In this document: positions 15,251 to 23,835 of the stretch, one piece after another
Layout: each line of letters begins with the position of its first letter
How positions within the stretch are numbered: position 1 is the stretch's first letter
Assembly (NCBI GenBank): GCA_001767915.1
Contig: MEMI01000010.1
Location: forward strand, 1-32,661
Source: Alphaproteobacteria bacterium RIFCSPHIGHO2_02_FULL_46_13
Lineage (GTDB): Bacteria > Pseudomonadota > Alphaproteobacteria > Micavibrionales > Micavibrionaceae
Direction: 5' to 3'
Length of the DNA stretch: 32,661 nt
The notes under the pieces: generated by a model
What the model saw: only the letters and a program-made list of their open reading frames with translations
Databases searched by the model: none
What the model was told of the DNA's origin: nothing
Position numbers and translations under genes: made by a program

Positions 15251-16378
15251 TTACTCTGAAATTTTAAGAACGGACGTGTCCATTCCAGATAAGCCCCCAG
15301 AATTGCCGCCAATTTTAATTTTTTGAATTTTAAGGCGCATGTCGCTCGGCAAGTCGCTCTGCGAAATAGCCATTTCTTCGGAAATCACACCCTCTTCATA
15401 CAAACGAATCAACGATTGATCAAAGGTGATCATGCCAGACATTTCATTGGCTCCCATGACCTCGGAAATTTTAGAAATTTTACCATCAACAATCAGATCT
15501 CGCACCAAACCTTCGTTCAGCATGACCTCCATAGCTACGGCAAGCCCCCCGTTAATTGTACGAATCAAACGTTGAGAAATAATCGCCCTTAAATTCATAG
15601 CCAAGTTATTCCGAATTTGCCCGCCAGATTCCTCAGGGAACATATTTACAATTCTTTCAATAGCTTGGTACGCATTATTCGTGTGAATTGTCGACAGACA
15701 AAGATGCCCTGTTTCGGCGGCAGTCAAGGCCTGCTCCATTACCTCGCGGTCACGAATCTCACCAACTAAAATCGCGTCAGGACGCTGCCTCAACGCATTT
15801 TTTAACGCTATTGCGTAACTCTCTGTATCTACACCAACTTCTCGCTGCGTGATAACTGATTTTTTATGGTCGTGGAAATATTCGATTGGATCCTCAATCG
15901 TCAAAATATGCCCCGACGAATGGGTATTTCTATAGTCTATCATTGACGCGAGAGTCGTTGTCTTACCCGACCCCGTCATTCCAGTCACAAGAATAAGCCC
16001 TCGCTTTGTCAAAGCAAGCTTTTCCATGATTTGCGGAAGCCTCAGCTCACTAAAGCTTGGAATTCTTGAAATAATTCGGCGAATCACCAACGCCGATTGA
16101 AGCCTTTGCTGGAAGATGTTGACACGGAACCGACCATGAGGCCCCAGATCAATAGCCGTATTCAGCTCCATTTTCATTTCAAAATCACGACGCTGCCTCG
16201 TTGTCAAAATATGAGATAGCACATCATTCATTTGCGCCATGTCCATCGCTTTGTCCGATATATAAACCAAAGCATCATCGATGCGCATCGTTGGCGGAAC
16301 CCCTATTGTTAAATAGAGGTCGGTGGCATTTTTTCGCCCCATTTCAGTTAAATATTTTAATATGATTGGTTCTATCAA
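15251..16378 (-). CDS. pilU: PilU-like pilus retraction ATPase
   Basis: A 375-residue hexameric secretion ATPase that helps PilT depolymerise pilus fibres at the inner-membrane base. Walker A is GMTGSGKTT (133-141), the Asp box HILTIEDPIEYFH, Walker B DAILVGEIRDREVMEQAL and the His box AETGHLCLSTIHTNNA. The C-terminal part (VRDLIVDGKI, EVMGANEMSGMITFDQSLIRLYEEG, then the S/D-rich LPSDMRLKIQKIKI ending) is diagnostic for PilU rather than PilT. It overlaps the pilT stop by 4 bases (ATGA), so translation is coupled. pilTU as a pair argues for a dynamic, retractable type IV pilus and not a type II secretion system. Confidence 0.93.
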   Translation of the reverse strand: MIEPIILKYLTEMGRKNATDLYLTIGVPPTMRIDDALVYISDKAMDMAQMNDVLSHILTTRQRRDFEMKMELNTAIDLGPHGRFRVNIFQQRLQSALVIRRIISRIPSFSELRLPQIMEKLALTKRGLILVTGMTGSGKTTTLASMIDYRNTHSSGHILTIEDPIEYFHDHKKSVITQREVGVDTESYAIALKNALRQRPDAILVGEIRDREVMEQALTAAETGHLCLSTIHTNNAYQAIERIVNMFPEESGGQIRNNLAMNLRAIISQRLIRTINGGLAVAMEVMLNEGLVRDLIVDGKISKISEVMGANEMSGMITFDQSLIRLYEEGVISEEMAISQSDLPSDMRLKIQKIKIGGNSGGLSGMDTSVLKISE

Positions 16379-17523
16379 AATGAATACCCGCTATCTCCGG
16401 CTTCTGCCCCATGAGGGTCTGCGCCCGATGTCATTTTAGATTTCGCATTAGTAGCGGCAGAAACAGCAGGGTCTCTATCCGCACCATCCTCATCTGTCGA
16501 TTTGGCCAGAACAACTCTTGCCTCATCTTCATCAATTATCCCCCGCTCTAACAAATCATGAACGGAATCCTCCATAGTAATCATCCCATAGCGTGATCCC
16601 GTTTGAATCATGGAATACATCTGCGGAATTTGGTTTTCACGAATAAGGTTTCGCACCGCGTTTGTTCCCACCAGAATTTCAAAAGCAGCCACACGCCCTT
16701 TGCCCCCCACTTTTTTCAAAAGTGTTTGGGCAACAACCCCCTGCAACGAACTGGCAAGCATCGCGCGAATCATCTCTTTATCCCCTGTCGGGAAAACGTC
16801 GATAATACGGTCAACGGTTTTTGCAGCAGAGCTTGAGTGAAGTGTTCCAAAGACCAAGTGACCCGTTTCTGCGGCCGTTAATGCCAAAGAAATTGTTTCA
16901 TGGTCACGCATCTCCCCCACCAGAATAACGTCAGGGTCTTCACGCAATGAACTTTTCAGAGCTCTTGCAAAGCTGTGCGTATCGTTCCCCAATTCCCTGT
17001 GATTGACCAATGACTTTTTGGATGTGTGGAAGAATTCGACAGGATCTTCAATCGTCAGAATATGTTTTGGCTGCGTTTCGTTGATATGATTAATCATCGA
17101 TGCAAGTGTTGTTGATTTCCCTGAACCTGTTGGCCCTGTCACAAGGACAATCCCCTTTTCAAGATCAGAGAACCGTCTGATGACTGCAGGAAGATCAAGC
17201 TCTTCCATCGTTGGCACAACAGATGGAATGGTACGAAAAACAGCGGCAGAACCTTGACGGTTTGTAAACGCATTGACACGAAAACGCGCCTTCTCACCAA
17301 ATGAAATCGCAAAGTCGAGCTCCATATCTTTCTCGTAATCGGAACGCTGCTCGTCAGTCATAATGGAATATAACATCGCGCGAATAGTCTCGTTCGTCAG
17401 AACGTCAGATTTCAATCGTTTGAGACTACCATACACACGAACGATAGGAGGATTTCCTCCACTCAAGTGAAGGTCAGAGGCATCGTTTTGCATCACGAAA
17501 GCCAAAAGTTGCGTAATATCCAT
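16375..17523 (-). CDS. pilT: Twitching motility retraction ATPase PilT
   Basis: 382 residues. Walker A is GPTGSGKST (130-138), the Asp box HILTIEDPVEFFH, Walker B DPDVILVGEMRDHETISLAL and the His box AETGHLVFGTLHSSSA. The PilT-specific segment NAVRNLIRENQIPQMYSMIQTG, close to the canonical AIRNLIRE motif, is present. After residue about 345 there is a non-standard tail of roughly 35 residues rich in Asp, Ala, Ser and Gly. It drives pilus retraction with PilU. The ATG has an excellent GGAGG site. It is the first gene after a 128-base gap, so an internal promoter may exist, although I could not identify a convincing one. Confidence 0.94.
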   Translation of the reverse strand: MDITQLLAFVMQNDASDLHLSGGNPPIVRVYGSLKRLKSDVLTNETIRAMLYSIMTDEQRSDYEKDMELDFAISFGEKARFRVNAFTNRQGSAAVFRTIPSVVPTMEELDLPAVIRRFSDLEKGIVLVTGPTGSGKSTTLASMINHINETQPKHILTIEDPVEFFHTSKKSLVNHRELGNDTHSFARALKSSLREDPDVILVGEMRDHETISLALTAAETGHLVFGTLHSSSAAKTVDRIIDVFPTGDKEMIRAMLASSLQGVVAQTLLKKVGGKGRVAAFEILVGTNAVRNLIRENQIPQMYSMIQTGSRYGMITMEDSVHDLLERGIIDEDEARVVLAKSTDEDGADRDPAVSAATNAKSKMTSGADPHGAEAGDSGYSF

Positions 17524-17651
17524 ATTTATCCTCCAGACAGGAAAGGCAATGACACTCTATTCATAGCAATAAATTACAAACGGATAGTAAATTTTTGACA
17601 GGGTAGAAGGATTATTATTGCGAAATCCCTCTTCTTTTATCAATAAAGCCT

Positions 17652-18152
17652 TCATACGTTCTTACTTCCCCATATTAGCGCGTAAAGCAGAATAAATATA
17701 TTGGAAAAAAAAAGTCCGTAAACATAAAAGGGCGGCCTTGATCGTTGAAGAAGCAACAATATAAAGGCCAACGCAAATGGCAATGTTATAACAAATGCCA
17801 ATAAGCTAACCGCCCCCCCTCCAGCATAGAACAAACCAACCATAAAGATTGCCCCAACCATTTCAATGAGAGGATAACGCCCTGAAATTTTAGCCTTACA
17901 ATATCTGCATTTTCCACCCAGACAGACCCACGACAAAACGGGGATTAAATCGAGCACCGACAATTGATGATGACAAGATGGACAGAAAGATCGTGCGGGT
18001 TGCCTTCCCCCGCTGGAATCCCGATCAACGATCCAGCTTTTCTGATGGGCAATACGGTAAGCAATAGCACTTGCAAAACTACCAAGACATGCCCCAATCA
18101 AGCAGTATGTTAAAACCATCAGAGATGTCAGGATATTGTCCGAACTATCCAT
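17652..18152 (-). CDS. Prepilin-peptidase-like protein lacking the protease domain
   Basis: 166 residues matching only the first part of PilD/GspO enzymes. TM1 with GACLGSFASAIAYRI is followed by the cytoplasmic zinc region with two CxxC pairs, Cys57/Cys60 (SFCPSCHHQLSVLDLIPVLS) and Cys82/Cys85 (KCRYCKAKISGRYPLIE), and then hydrophobic helices. In full-length PilD (about 270-290 residues) the A24 protease domain after this region carries two catalytic Asp residues. Here no Asp occurs beyond the CxxC region, and the chain ends at ...LIWGSKNV. Only 128 noncoding bases lie downstream, so a frameshifted protease half cannot be hidden there. It may keep the part linked to N-methylation, or partner a separate peptidase. 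It lies 8 bases after the TPR gene stop. Confidence 0.85.
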   Translation of the reverse strand: MDSSDNILTSLMVLTYCLIGACLGSFASAIAYRIAHQKSWIVDRDSSGGRQPARSFCPSCHHQLSVLDLIPVLSWVCLGGKCRYCKAKISGRYPLIEMVGAIFMVGLFYAGGGAVSLLAFVITLPFALAFILLLLQRSRPPFYVYGLFFSNIFILLYALIWGSKNV

Positions 18153-18160
18153 GAAGAATT

Positions 18161-20023
18161 CTAATTTCCACGAATTTGGGCGAGACGATCATAAATTTTT
18201 TCCCTTGGGATATTATTCTTGCCATCACCATAGATAGCATCCAATTCCAAAGCTTTTTCGTAATATGAAACAGCCTGAGACGCTTTGCTCGCCTTCTCGG
18301 AAATAACGGCCATATTATAAAAATGAAGTGCATTTTTAGGATCCATAGAAGCCGCATCTCCCAAGTAACGCAACGCATCCGCATAATTCCCCGAATCTGC
18401 ATAAGCTACACCCAATTGGGCAGTAACCGCAGTGTTATTCGGTACCTTCATATGAAGATCGAGCAATTTATTGAGCGCCACAGCAGGATATTGTTTACGG
18501 ATAAGACCTGCAAGATTGACGATAGCGTCTGTATTATCAGGATAAATATTCAGCAATTCTTCATATGCGGAAATTGCCTGATCTGCAAACCCCATTCTTT
18601 GCAACAGAATGGCACGACCAGATAATATTTGTCCGTCACGAGGGTTCAACCTATACAACTCATCATACATTTCTTTTGCCGCATCATAACGACCAAGTTT
18701 TACAGCACGATTGGCCGATATAATCTGAGCGGTCAGACTTGTTGTTTCAATCGTGACTCTGTCAGCAGGCCCAGATGGTTGAGGAACTGGCTTTTTTCCC
18801 TGCTTATTGACGATAATAATACTCTGATTACCGCCCTTTTTGGGATCCATGGACGGCGCAGGAATATCTTTCAACATCTGACCATTTGGCGAGTCAAAAT
18901 ATTTATTCAAATTCGCATCATCCAAAACTTTTTGTTCTTCTTTCGAAGTCACAATAACCGGCTTTTTATCGTCAGCAATCAAGGTATTCCCTTTTGAAGA
19001 ATCCTCCACTTTTTCTACTGCACCAGGTTCAGACTTTGGGGCCACCATTGCGGTTGGTGTTGCCGTCACCTGAGGGGCTGGGGCTTTTGCATGGCTCTCA
19101 TCAACAGCAGCTTCATCCTCTTTATCATTGGTTGGCACAATCACATCAGAGGAAGGATCAACGCTTGTAGTAGTCGCAGTTGAAGGTTTTGCATCAGGCA
19201 CGGCAGTCGGTTCAGGCGAGGTTGCCACAACAGCAGGCGTAGACTCTGGGACGGGAGCAGCAATCGCCTGAACAGCAGGAGCATCAACTTTTACTAGCGG
19301 AGTTTGATCCGGCACTGATTTTGTGGCCTCTATCGTTGGGGCCAGGGCAGGTGCTGGAGTTGTGGTTGGAGTAGATACAACCGGACTTTCTACGAGAGGT
19401 GCAGGTGCTACAGCAGATGAATCGACGGTTTTTATATCGCCATCCGGTAATTTCGGAGCCGTATCTAATAAATCATTCGGAGCATCATTCAGTTGGGCAT
19501 CCGGGACAACAACATCAGACTTCGCCATATCCGCATCAACAACCTGCTGAGGCACAGGGGTTGGCTCTGCACTTTGAGCAACTACGTCAGTATGGGTTGC
19601 CTCAGTGGAGTCAGTAACAGCGGGTTCGTTTGGAAGAGTGACACTCTCCTGCCCTTGAAGATTATTTGTAACTTTTGATAAAATATCCGGATTAGACACA
19701 TATACGAACGCCCCTACCCCGACAAATGCCAACAAAGACACCGCCCACATCAAAGAAGACGACTTTTTACCTTGCGGTTTTTCGCGGCGAGCTGGGGCAA
19801 AGATGCCATCATCAATATCCTGATCACCTGAATCTGCCGTACCATCCGTGATAAAATCATCAGAAGTTTCTGGGTCAACGTCAATAAATCCTGTAGGTGG
19901 CCCTACTGTATCTGAAGCCTCTTTCTCCAAGATATCTTCTACTGTGCCTTGGTCGGAATTGGGTTTTGAGCCGTCAAAGATGATTTCATATTCATCCGGT
20001 TCATCTTGACTATTATTAGACAT
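18161..20023 (-). CDS. Bitopic TPR protein of the pilus cluster (MshN-like)
   Basis: 620 residues in four parts. An acidic cytoplasmic N-terminus (about 1-85, over one quarter Asp/Glu) precedes a transmembrane helix at about 90-109. A very long periplasmic low-complexity stretch rich in Pro, Ala, Thr, Val and Ser follows (about 112-400). From about 440 there are at least four TPR units (for example AAKEMYDELYRLNPRDGQI, AISAYEELLNIYPDNTDAI, ADALRYLGDAASMDPKNAL, AVSYYEKALELDAIYG). The layout resembles MshN of MSHA systems, an inner-membrane TPR protein thought to aid assembly, but the family call rests on layout and position. A 245-residue ABC ATPase gene precedes it (81-base gap) and the peptidase-like gene follows. 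Confidence 0.85.
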   Translation of the reverse strand: MSNNSQDEPDEYEIIFDGSKPNSDQGTVEDILEKEASDTVGPPTGFIDVDPETSDDFITDGTADSGDQDIDDGIFAPARREKPQGKKSSSLMWAVSLLAFVGVGAFVYVSNPDILSKVTNNLQGQESVTLPNEPAVTDSTEATHTDVVAQSAEPTPVPQQVVDADMAKSDVVVPDAQLNDAPNDLLDTAPKLPDGDIKTVDSSAVAPAPLVESPVVSTPTTTPAPALAPTIEATKSVPDQTPLVKVDAPAVQAIAAPVPESTPAVVATSPEPTAVPDAKPSTATTTSVDPSSDVIVPTNDKEDEAAVDESHAKAPAPQVTATPTAMVAPKSEPGAVEKVEDSSKGNTLIADDKKPVIVTSKEEQKVLDDANLNKYFDSPNGQMLKDIPAPSMDPKKGGNQSIIIVNKQGKKPVPQPSGPADRVTIETTSLTAQIISANRAVKLGRYDAAKEMYDELYRLNPRDGQILSGRAILLQRMGFADQAISAYEELLNIYPDNTDAIVNLAGLIRKQYPAVALNKLLDLHMKVPNNTAVTAQLGVAYADSGNYADALRYLGDAASMDPKNALHFYNMAVISEKASKASQAVSYYEKALELDAIYGDGKNNIPREKIYDRLAQIRGN

Positions 20024-20104
20024 CTCTTATCACCATTAGAAAAGGAAACTGAGGAAGGAAGAATTTCATCGAATACTACATCATTCTATAGAGTTTGCAT
20101 AGAG

Positions 20105-20842
20105 TCAGGCGGCTTTGCCTATGATTTTAAGGAAAGATTTTTCAAGATACTGTTCTTGGGTTTGTAATTTCATATTTGCAGGTGTGCCGGAAAACTGAAC
20201 TCTTGCCGAATCAATCACTGTCACAGAGTCACAAATCTCGTCCATATCAGCCAGAATATGACTACTCAGAATAACAGTCCGCCCCTCCTCTTTCACAGAA
20301 CGCAAAAGATTTTTAACAAGGCTTCTCGCTAACGGGTCAAGGCCACTCATCGGTTCATCCAAAATCAGAATCTGGCTTCCGGTTAGAACCGTTGCGATCA
20401 GCCCTAATTTTTGGCGCATTCCTTTAGAGTATGTCTGCACTTTATTTTTCAAAACTTTTGGGTCCAGCGCTAATTTTTCACAGGCCTCCTCCATACTTGA
20501 AAGAGAAACTTTCCGACCATAGAGAGACGCCGCAAATTGAACGAATTCCCCACCCTTTAAAAACCATGGAGGATCAAATCTTTCAGGCAAGTACGAAATA
20601 TCATAACGAACCGATGCGTCAGATGATTGTTTACCAAACACCCTCACCACCCCAGATTTGGCATTTTTTAGACCTAATGCAATTTTGATAAGGGTTGTTT
20701 TTCCAACGCCGTTCAAACCGATCAAGCCATATGTTTGCCCACGTTCAACAGAGAAACAAACTCCCTCCAACACTTGCTTGGCACCATAATTTGCAGCGAG
20801 ATCAACAACCTCTAAAGCTAAATGGGAATTGTCTTGCGTCAT
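20105..20842 (-). CDS. ABC transporter ATP-binding protein
   Basis: A 245-residue ABC ATPase of the ABC-2 exporter kind. Walker A is GLNGVGKTT (42-50), the Q-loop region lies near ISYLPERFDPP, the signature is YSKGMRQKLG, Walker B is ILILDEPMSGLDPLARS and the switch His is in ILSSHILADMDEI. It sits between the MshK-like gene and the TPR gene. Its probable membrane partner is the permease encoded at 12293-13072, so the transporter genes flank six pilus genes. I used ATG 20842; an upstream in-frame GTG at 20890 would overlap the MshK-like gene. The combination recalls the PilH/PilI proteins needed for type IV pili in Myxococcus xanthus. Confidence 0.9.
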   Translation of the reverse strand: MTQDNSHLALEVVDLAANYGAKQVLEGVCFSVERGQTYGLIGLNGVGKTTLIKIALGLKNAKSGVVRVFGKQSSDASVRYDISYLPERFDPPWFLKGGEFVQFAASLYGRKVSLSSMEEACEKLALDPKVLKNKVQTYSKGMRQKLGLIATVLTGSQILILDEPMSGLDPLARSLVKNLLRSVKEEGRTVILSSHILADMDEICDSVTVIDSARVQFSGTPANMKLQTQEQYLEKSFLKIIGKAA

Positions 20843-20867
20843 AGGTAAATACTCTTGTTTCTTATTC

Positions 20868-21554
20868 TTACAGGCCAGGAAGGAAGACACGGGTGTCCAG
20901 ATTAAATCGCTGATTCATGCGCAGACGAATCGGGAAAACCTGATTGGTCAAAGAATCAAACCATTTGAGTTCGATAAAATCTTTATAAACACGCAAATCT
21001 ATTGCTTCAGCTGGCAAAGCATCAGGGGTAACGCGATTATTATTTAACCAAATGGTCCAATCATCCGGCGTATTGAACGCGATCCCGCCTAAACGCACAT
21101 CCCGCAAAGCAACTGGAGGCCTGTAGTTCGGGTCATTCGGATCTCCTGCTTTTGCTAATTCCTGCAATGTTGGGATACGCGTATTAAATCCTATACGCGC
21201 CTCTCTTAACAACGCATATTGGCTTGGTGTGAACACCAGAGAAGGGACTGAACTTCTTTCAAAAATTTCATTTCCCTTTTTCTTTTTGATTTCTGTCTCA
21301 ATGCTTTTTAATATTTTTAATTCAGGGGCATCTTTTGTTAAGACAGCGCCATCGGTTTTCGTACCTGTCGCGGCGCCATCCGGTGTCGTAGACGCTGCTA
21401 CGGCTGACGCATCAGCTGGAACAATTGCTTCAGCGGGGGACGCAGATGGTGCAACAACCTCTTGAGCTCGAGCCGATTGAAGAGCCAAGCCCCCCATCAG
21501 CAAGGAAAAACAAAGCACTGAAAACAGTGGGAAAATTTTCTGGTTTGATTTCAT
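20868..21554 (-). CDS. Periplasmic pilus-assembly protein, PilP/MshK-like
   Basis: 228 residues beginning with a clear signal peptide (hydrophobic core about 8-25, cleavage likely after ARA at residue 30). An Ala/Thr/Ser/Pro-rich linker (30-75) and a helical segment follow. The C-terminal domain reads VRLGGIAFNTPDDWTIWLNNNRV and LRVYKDFIELKWFD, a short beta-rich module of the type that PilP, MshK and GspC use to contact the secretin N-terminus. The family assignment is by layout and gene order (after the PilO-like gene) rather than a diagnostic motif. Its ATG overlaps the upstream stop by one base (TAATG), which indicates coupled translation. Confidence 0.75.
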   Translation of the reverse strand: MKSNQKIFPLFSVLCFSLLMGGLALQSARAQEVVAPSASPAEAIVPADASAVAASTTPDGAATGTKTDGAVLTKDAPELKILKSIETEIKKKKGNEIFERSSVPSLVFTPSQYALLREARIGFNTRIPTLQELAKAGDPNDPNYRPPVALRDVRLGGIAFNTPDDWTIWLNNNRVTPDALPAEAIDLRVYKDFIELKWFDSLTNQVFPIRLRMNQRFNLDTRVFLPGL

Positions 21555-22198
21555 TATTTTACTCCCTCAGTAGGGGCGACAACATTTTTAGGAGCCATCG
21601 TCAACCAATCAAAAGAGATTTTCGCATCGACCAATGGCGTTGGGGAACCTGACCCGATTTTTCTTAAAATAGTGGTGTCAAAAATTTCCATCCTGTTGAG
21701 TGAGAAGGATGTTATATCAATACGCCCAGGGAATTTCTCCTCAACAAATTTAATGAAGCTATAAACATCCACGTCATCAATCGACTTTACCTCAACATCC
21801 ACTGGGCTTTTAAGTACAACCTGCCCCGCAAGATCAGCCCCTTCATCCTTCACCGTGGCTCCTGCTCCAAACTTCAAGTTTGCTTTTAATAGCTGTGCAT
21901 ATTTGCTCAACTTATCAAGGTTATCAACTGCGGCCGCTCTGTCCTGATCATTAAAAAAACCGCGCGCCTCCAACTCCTTGTATGATCTCAACTGACTCTG
22001 CAAAAGAACATATTCTTCTTTCAACCTTGCAACATCTTGATATTTTTGGGTAACGGCTGCCTTTGATGTCTCCAACTCTTGAGTTGATTGCTCGTGAGCG
22101 GGGATAATAAAATCATAATAAGCATAGCCAATAATGGCCAATGCGGCCACCATTAAGCAAATGAATGTAAGCCGCTTACTGCCCAGGACTTTTAACAT
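21554..22198 (-). CDS. Inner-membrane PilO/MshJ-like assembly protein
   Basis: 214 residues: a short cytoplasmic N-terminus, a transmembrane helix at about 10-29 (LTFICLMVAALAIIGYAYY) and a coiled coil at about 35-75 (TQELETSKAAVTQKYQDVA, then RLKEEYVLLQSQLRSYKEL). A periplasmic ferredoxin-like domain of the PilO type follows, with DVDVYSFIKFVEEKFPGRIDI. It should pair with the PilN part of the upstream protein in the inner-membrane alignment complex. ATG 22198 has AGAAGG at the right distance; the TTG at 22204 does not. The start overlaps the end of the upstream gene by 23 bases. Confidence 0.8.
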   Translation of the reverse strand: MLKVLGSKRLTFICLMVAALAIIGYAYYDFIIPAHEQSTQELETSKAAVTQKYQDVARLKEEYVLLQSQLRSYKELEARGFFNDQDRAAAVDNLDKLSKYAQLLKANLKFGAGATVKDEGADLAGQVVLKSPVDVEVKSIDDVDVYSFIKFVEEKFPGRIDITSFSLNRMEIFDTTILRKIGSGSPTPLVDAKISFDWLTMAPKNVVAPTEGVK

Positions 22199-23825
22199 GA
22201 TCAACCTTCTGAATAAGAACTTTTGAAGTATATCTTTCGCTCGATGCGCGTAAATTTGCAGTCAACCCAACCTCCTGGTCAACGGCCCCAGAGAATGTCA
22301 GGTTCTGAAGCGGCACAGAGACACTTGCCAAATAATCCATGGGCTTTAATTTGGTATTTAGACGATCCACCAAGTCCTCCATTTCTTTATTACCGTCTTT
22401 AGGGTTTGTGTTCCCCGCATAGCTAAAAGACAGCTCTAATTTGGCCTTCCGTGTTGGCGGCATCTCCGTCTTCGAAGGGGATTTCCAAAGTACATCACCC
22501 TCGTTTTTGAATTCGAACGAGTCAATACGAAGATTATTAAGTTCGCCACTCACGGTTTTAAGAAGACCAAGAACGTCAATATGTTGTCTCTGAATACGAC
22601 CATCAATATCCAGAGAGCTGGTAATGGCGTTGACATCAATCCCTAGCGCCGATTTACGTTTTATTTCTTCTCGATAGATGCGCTCAATTTCGGCCAATTG
22701 AGTATTGGCAACCTCAAGATTACGAGAGTTCTCGTAAAGTCCCTGCGCTTCCATTGAGGCCATATAAAGCACGCCGCCCAGAGCACAAGTCAATAAAAGC
22801 ATAACAACCGATGCAATTTTTCTTGGGCCTGAAATATCCGCAATTTCTTTGGATGACAAAGGTAAATCAAGAGCGAGTTTTTTTCCGCTCCATGCCGCGT
22901 GAAGCCCATCCGTGAAATGATCCCCATCCGCAAAACTCAACTTAATTCCAAGAAGTTGCCCCGCTTCAAATGGAGACAAAGCTTCAAAATTAGAAGGCAC
23001 AGAAATCATCCCGTCCAAAACGTCGGCAAATTCTTTGTTCCCGATAATGATGATATTCAACCCGTCATCCGGAGAATATCCGAAACGCGAGAGATAACTT
23101 AATGTGGCCTGTAATTCTCGGGAGACATCTTTCGCCCATATATCGGAGTACCCTTCTTTGGGTTCTTCGACGGGCGTGACGCGCGTCAAAGCCAGCTCAC
23201 TGTTCCGCACAACAATTTGACGCAACCCGCCGCCACGATGCTGTCCTATTAAAATAGTCCACTCTGCCTTTGCGGGGGCTTTACGCTTTTCCGCTAATTT
23301 TTGGGCAAGCACCTTCAACATACTGGCCGATTCAATCGGCAACAAACCGTACCCAAAAAAGTTATAGTCCGTGTTTTGAATACTTCTTATTAAACGGGAA
23401 AATGTCTCAGTTGATGGGGAGGCCGCAAAAAGATATGGCTTACTTTTATCTACATCCTTATCCTCTTTATTTTTTGCGCCCGCACCTTTCTGCTCTTTTA
23501 ATTCAATCGCAGCTCGCATCGGATAACTCGGGAACGCCACATTCAAACGGCGCTTGATGATATTTGCCTTATCAAAAGAAGTCGGGATAAGAATACGTTC
23601 TTTTCTATAGTGCTGCTCAACCGCATCATTCAAAATCAGAACAGAAGTCACCTTTGCCGCTTCTAAAATTTCCGTGAGCTTGATTTCAAAATTAGCCACT
23701 CTCCAAGAAACAGTGTCGATATATTGGGAGCTACCATTGGCAACCCTATGAACACAAACTCCCTCGTCCATCATCATAATGACCGCACGACTAGGAGGAA
23801 AGAAAGGTATACCAGAAATAGCCAT
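22176..23825 (-). CDS. PilM-PilN fusion (MshI/GspL-like) alignment protein
   Basis: 549 residues. Residues about 1-325 form a cytoplasmic actin-like domain of the PilM/GspL-cyto type (late segments EAGQLLGIKLSFAD and KLALDLPLSSKEI). A transmembrane helix at about 338-357 (ASVVMLLLTCALGGVLYMAS) and a PilN-like periplasmic portion follow. That portion contains a helical stretch (NLEVANTQLAEIERIYREEI) and a beta-rich end (LASVSVPLQNLTFSGAVDQ). In most type IV pilus systems PilM and PilN are separate proteins; fusion is the MshI/GspL arrangement. It links the assembly ATPase to the periplasmic parts. The ATG is preceded by GGTGG and lies 10 bases after the platform gene stop. Confidence 0.82.
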   Translation of the reverse strand: MAISGIPFFPPSRAVIMMMDEGVCVHRVANGSSQYIDTVSWRVANFEIKLTEILEAAKVTSVLILNDAVEQHYRKERILIPTSFDKANIIKRRLNVAFPSYPMRAAIELKEQKGAGAKNKEDKDVDKSKPYLFAASPSTETFSRLIRSIQNTDYNFFGYGLLPIESASMLKVLAQKLAEKRKAPAKAEWTILIGQHRGGGLRQIVVRNSELALTRVTPVEEPKEGYSDIWAKDVSRELQATLSYLSRFGYSPDDGLNIIIIGNKEFADVLDGMISVPSNFEALSPFEAGQLLGIKLSFADGDHFTDGLHAAWSGKKLALDLPLSSKEIADISGPRKIASVVMLLLTCALGGVLYMASMEAQGLYENSRNLEVANTQLAEIERIYREEIKRKSALGIDVNAITSSLDIDGRIQRQHIDVLGLLKTVSGELNNLRIDSFEFKNEGDVLWKSPSKTEMPPTRKAKLELSFSYAGNTNPKDGNKEMEDLVDRLNTKLKPMDYLASVSVPLQNLTFSGAVDQEVGLTANLRASSERYTSKVLIQKVDHVKSPGQ

Positions 23826-23835
23826 AATCCACCGC

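Noticed and set aside
17524-17651. A frameshifted protease half of the prepilin peptidase
   Set aside because: I looked in all three minus-strand frames. There is no room for about 110 residues and no Asp-containing membrane segment before pilT begins.
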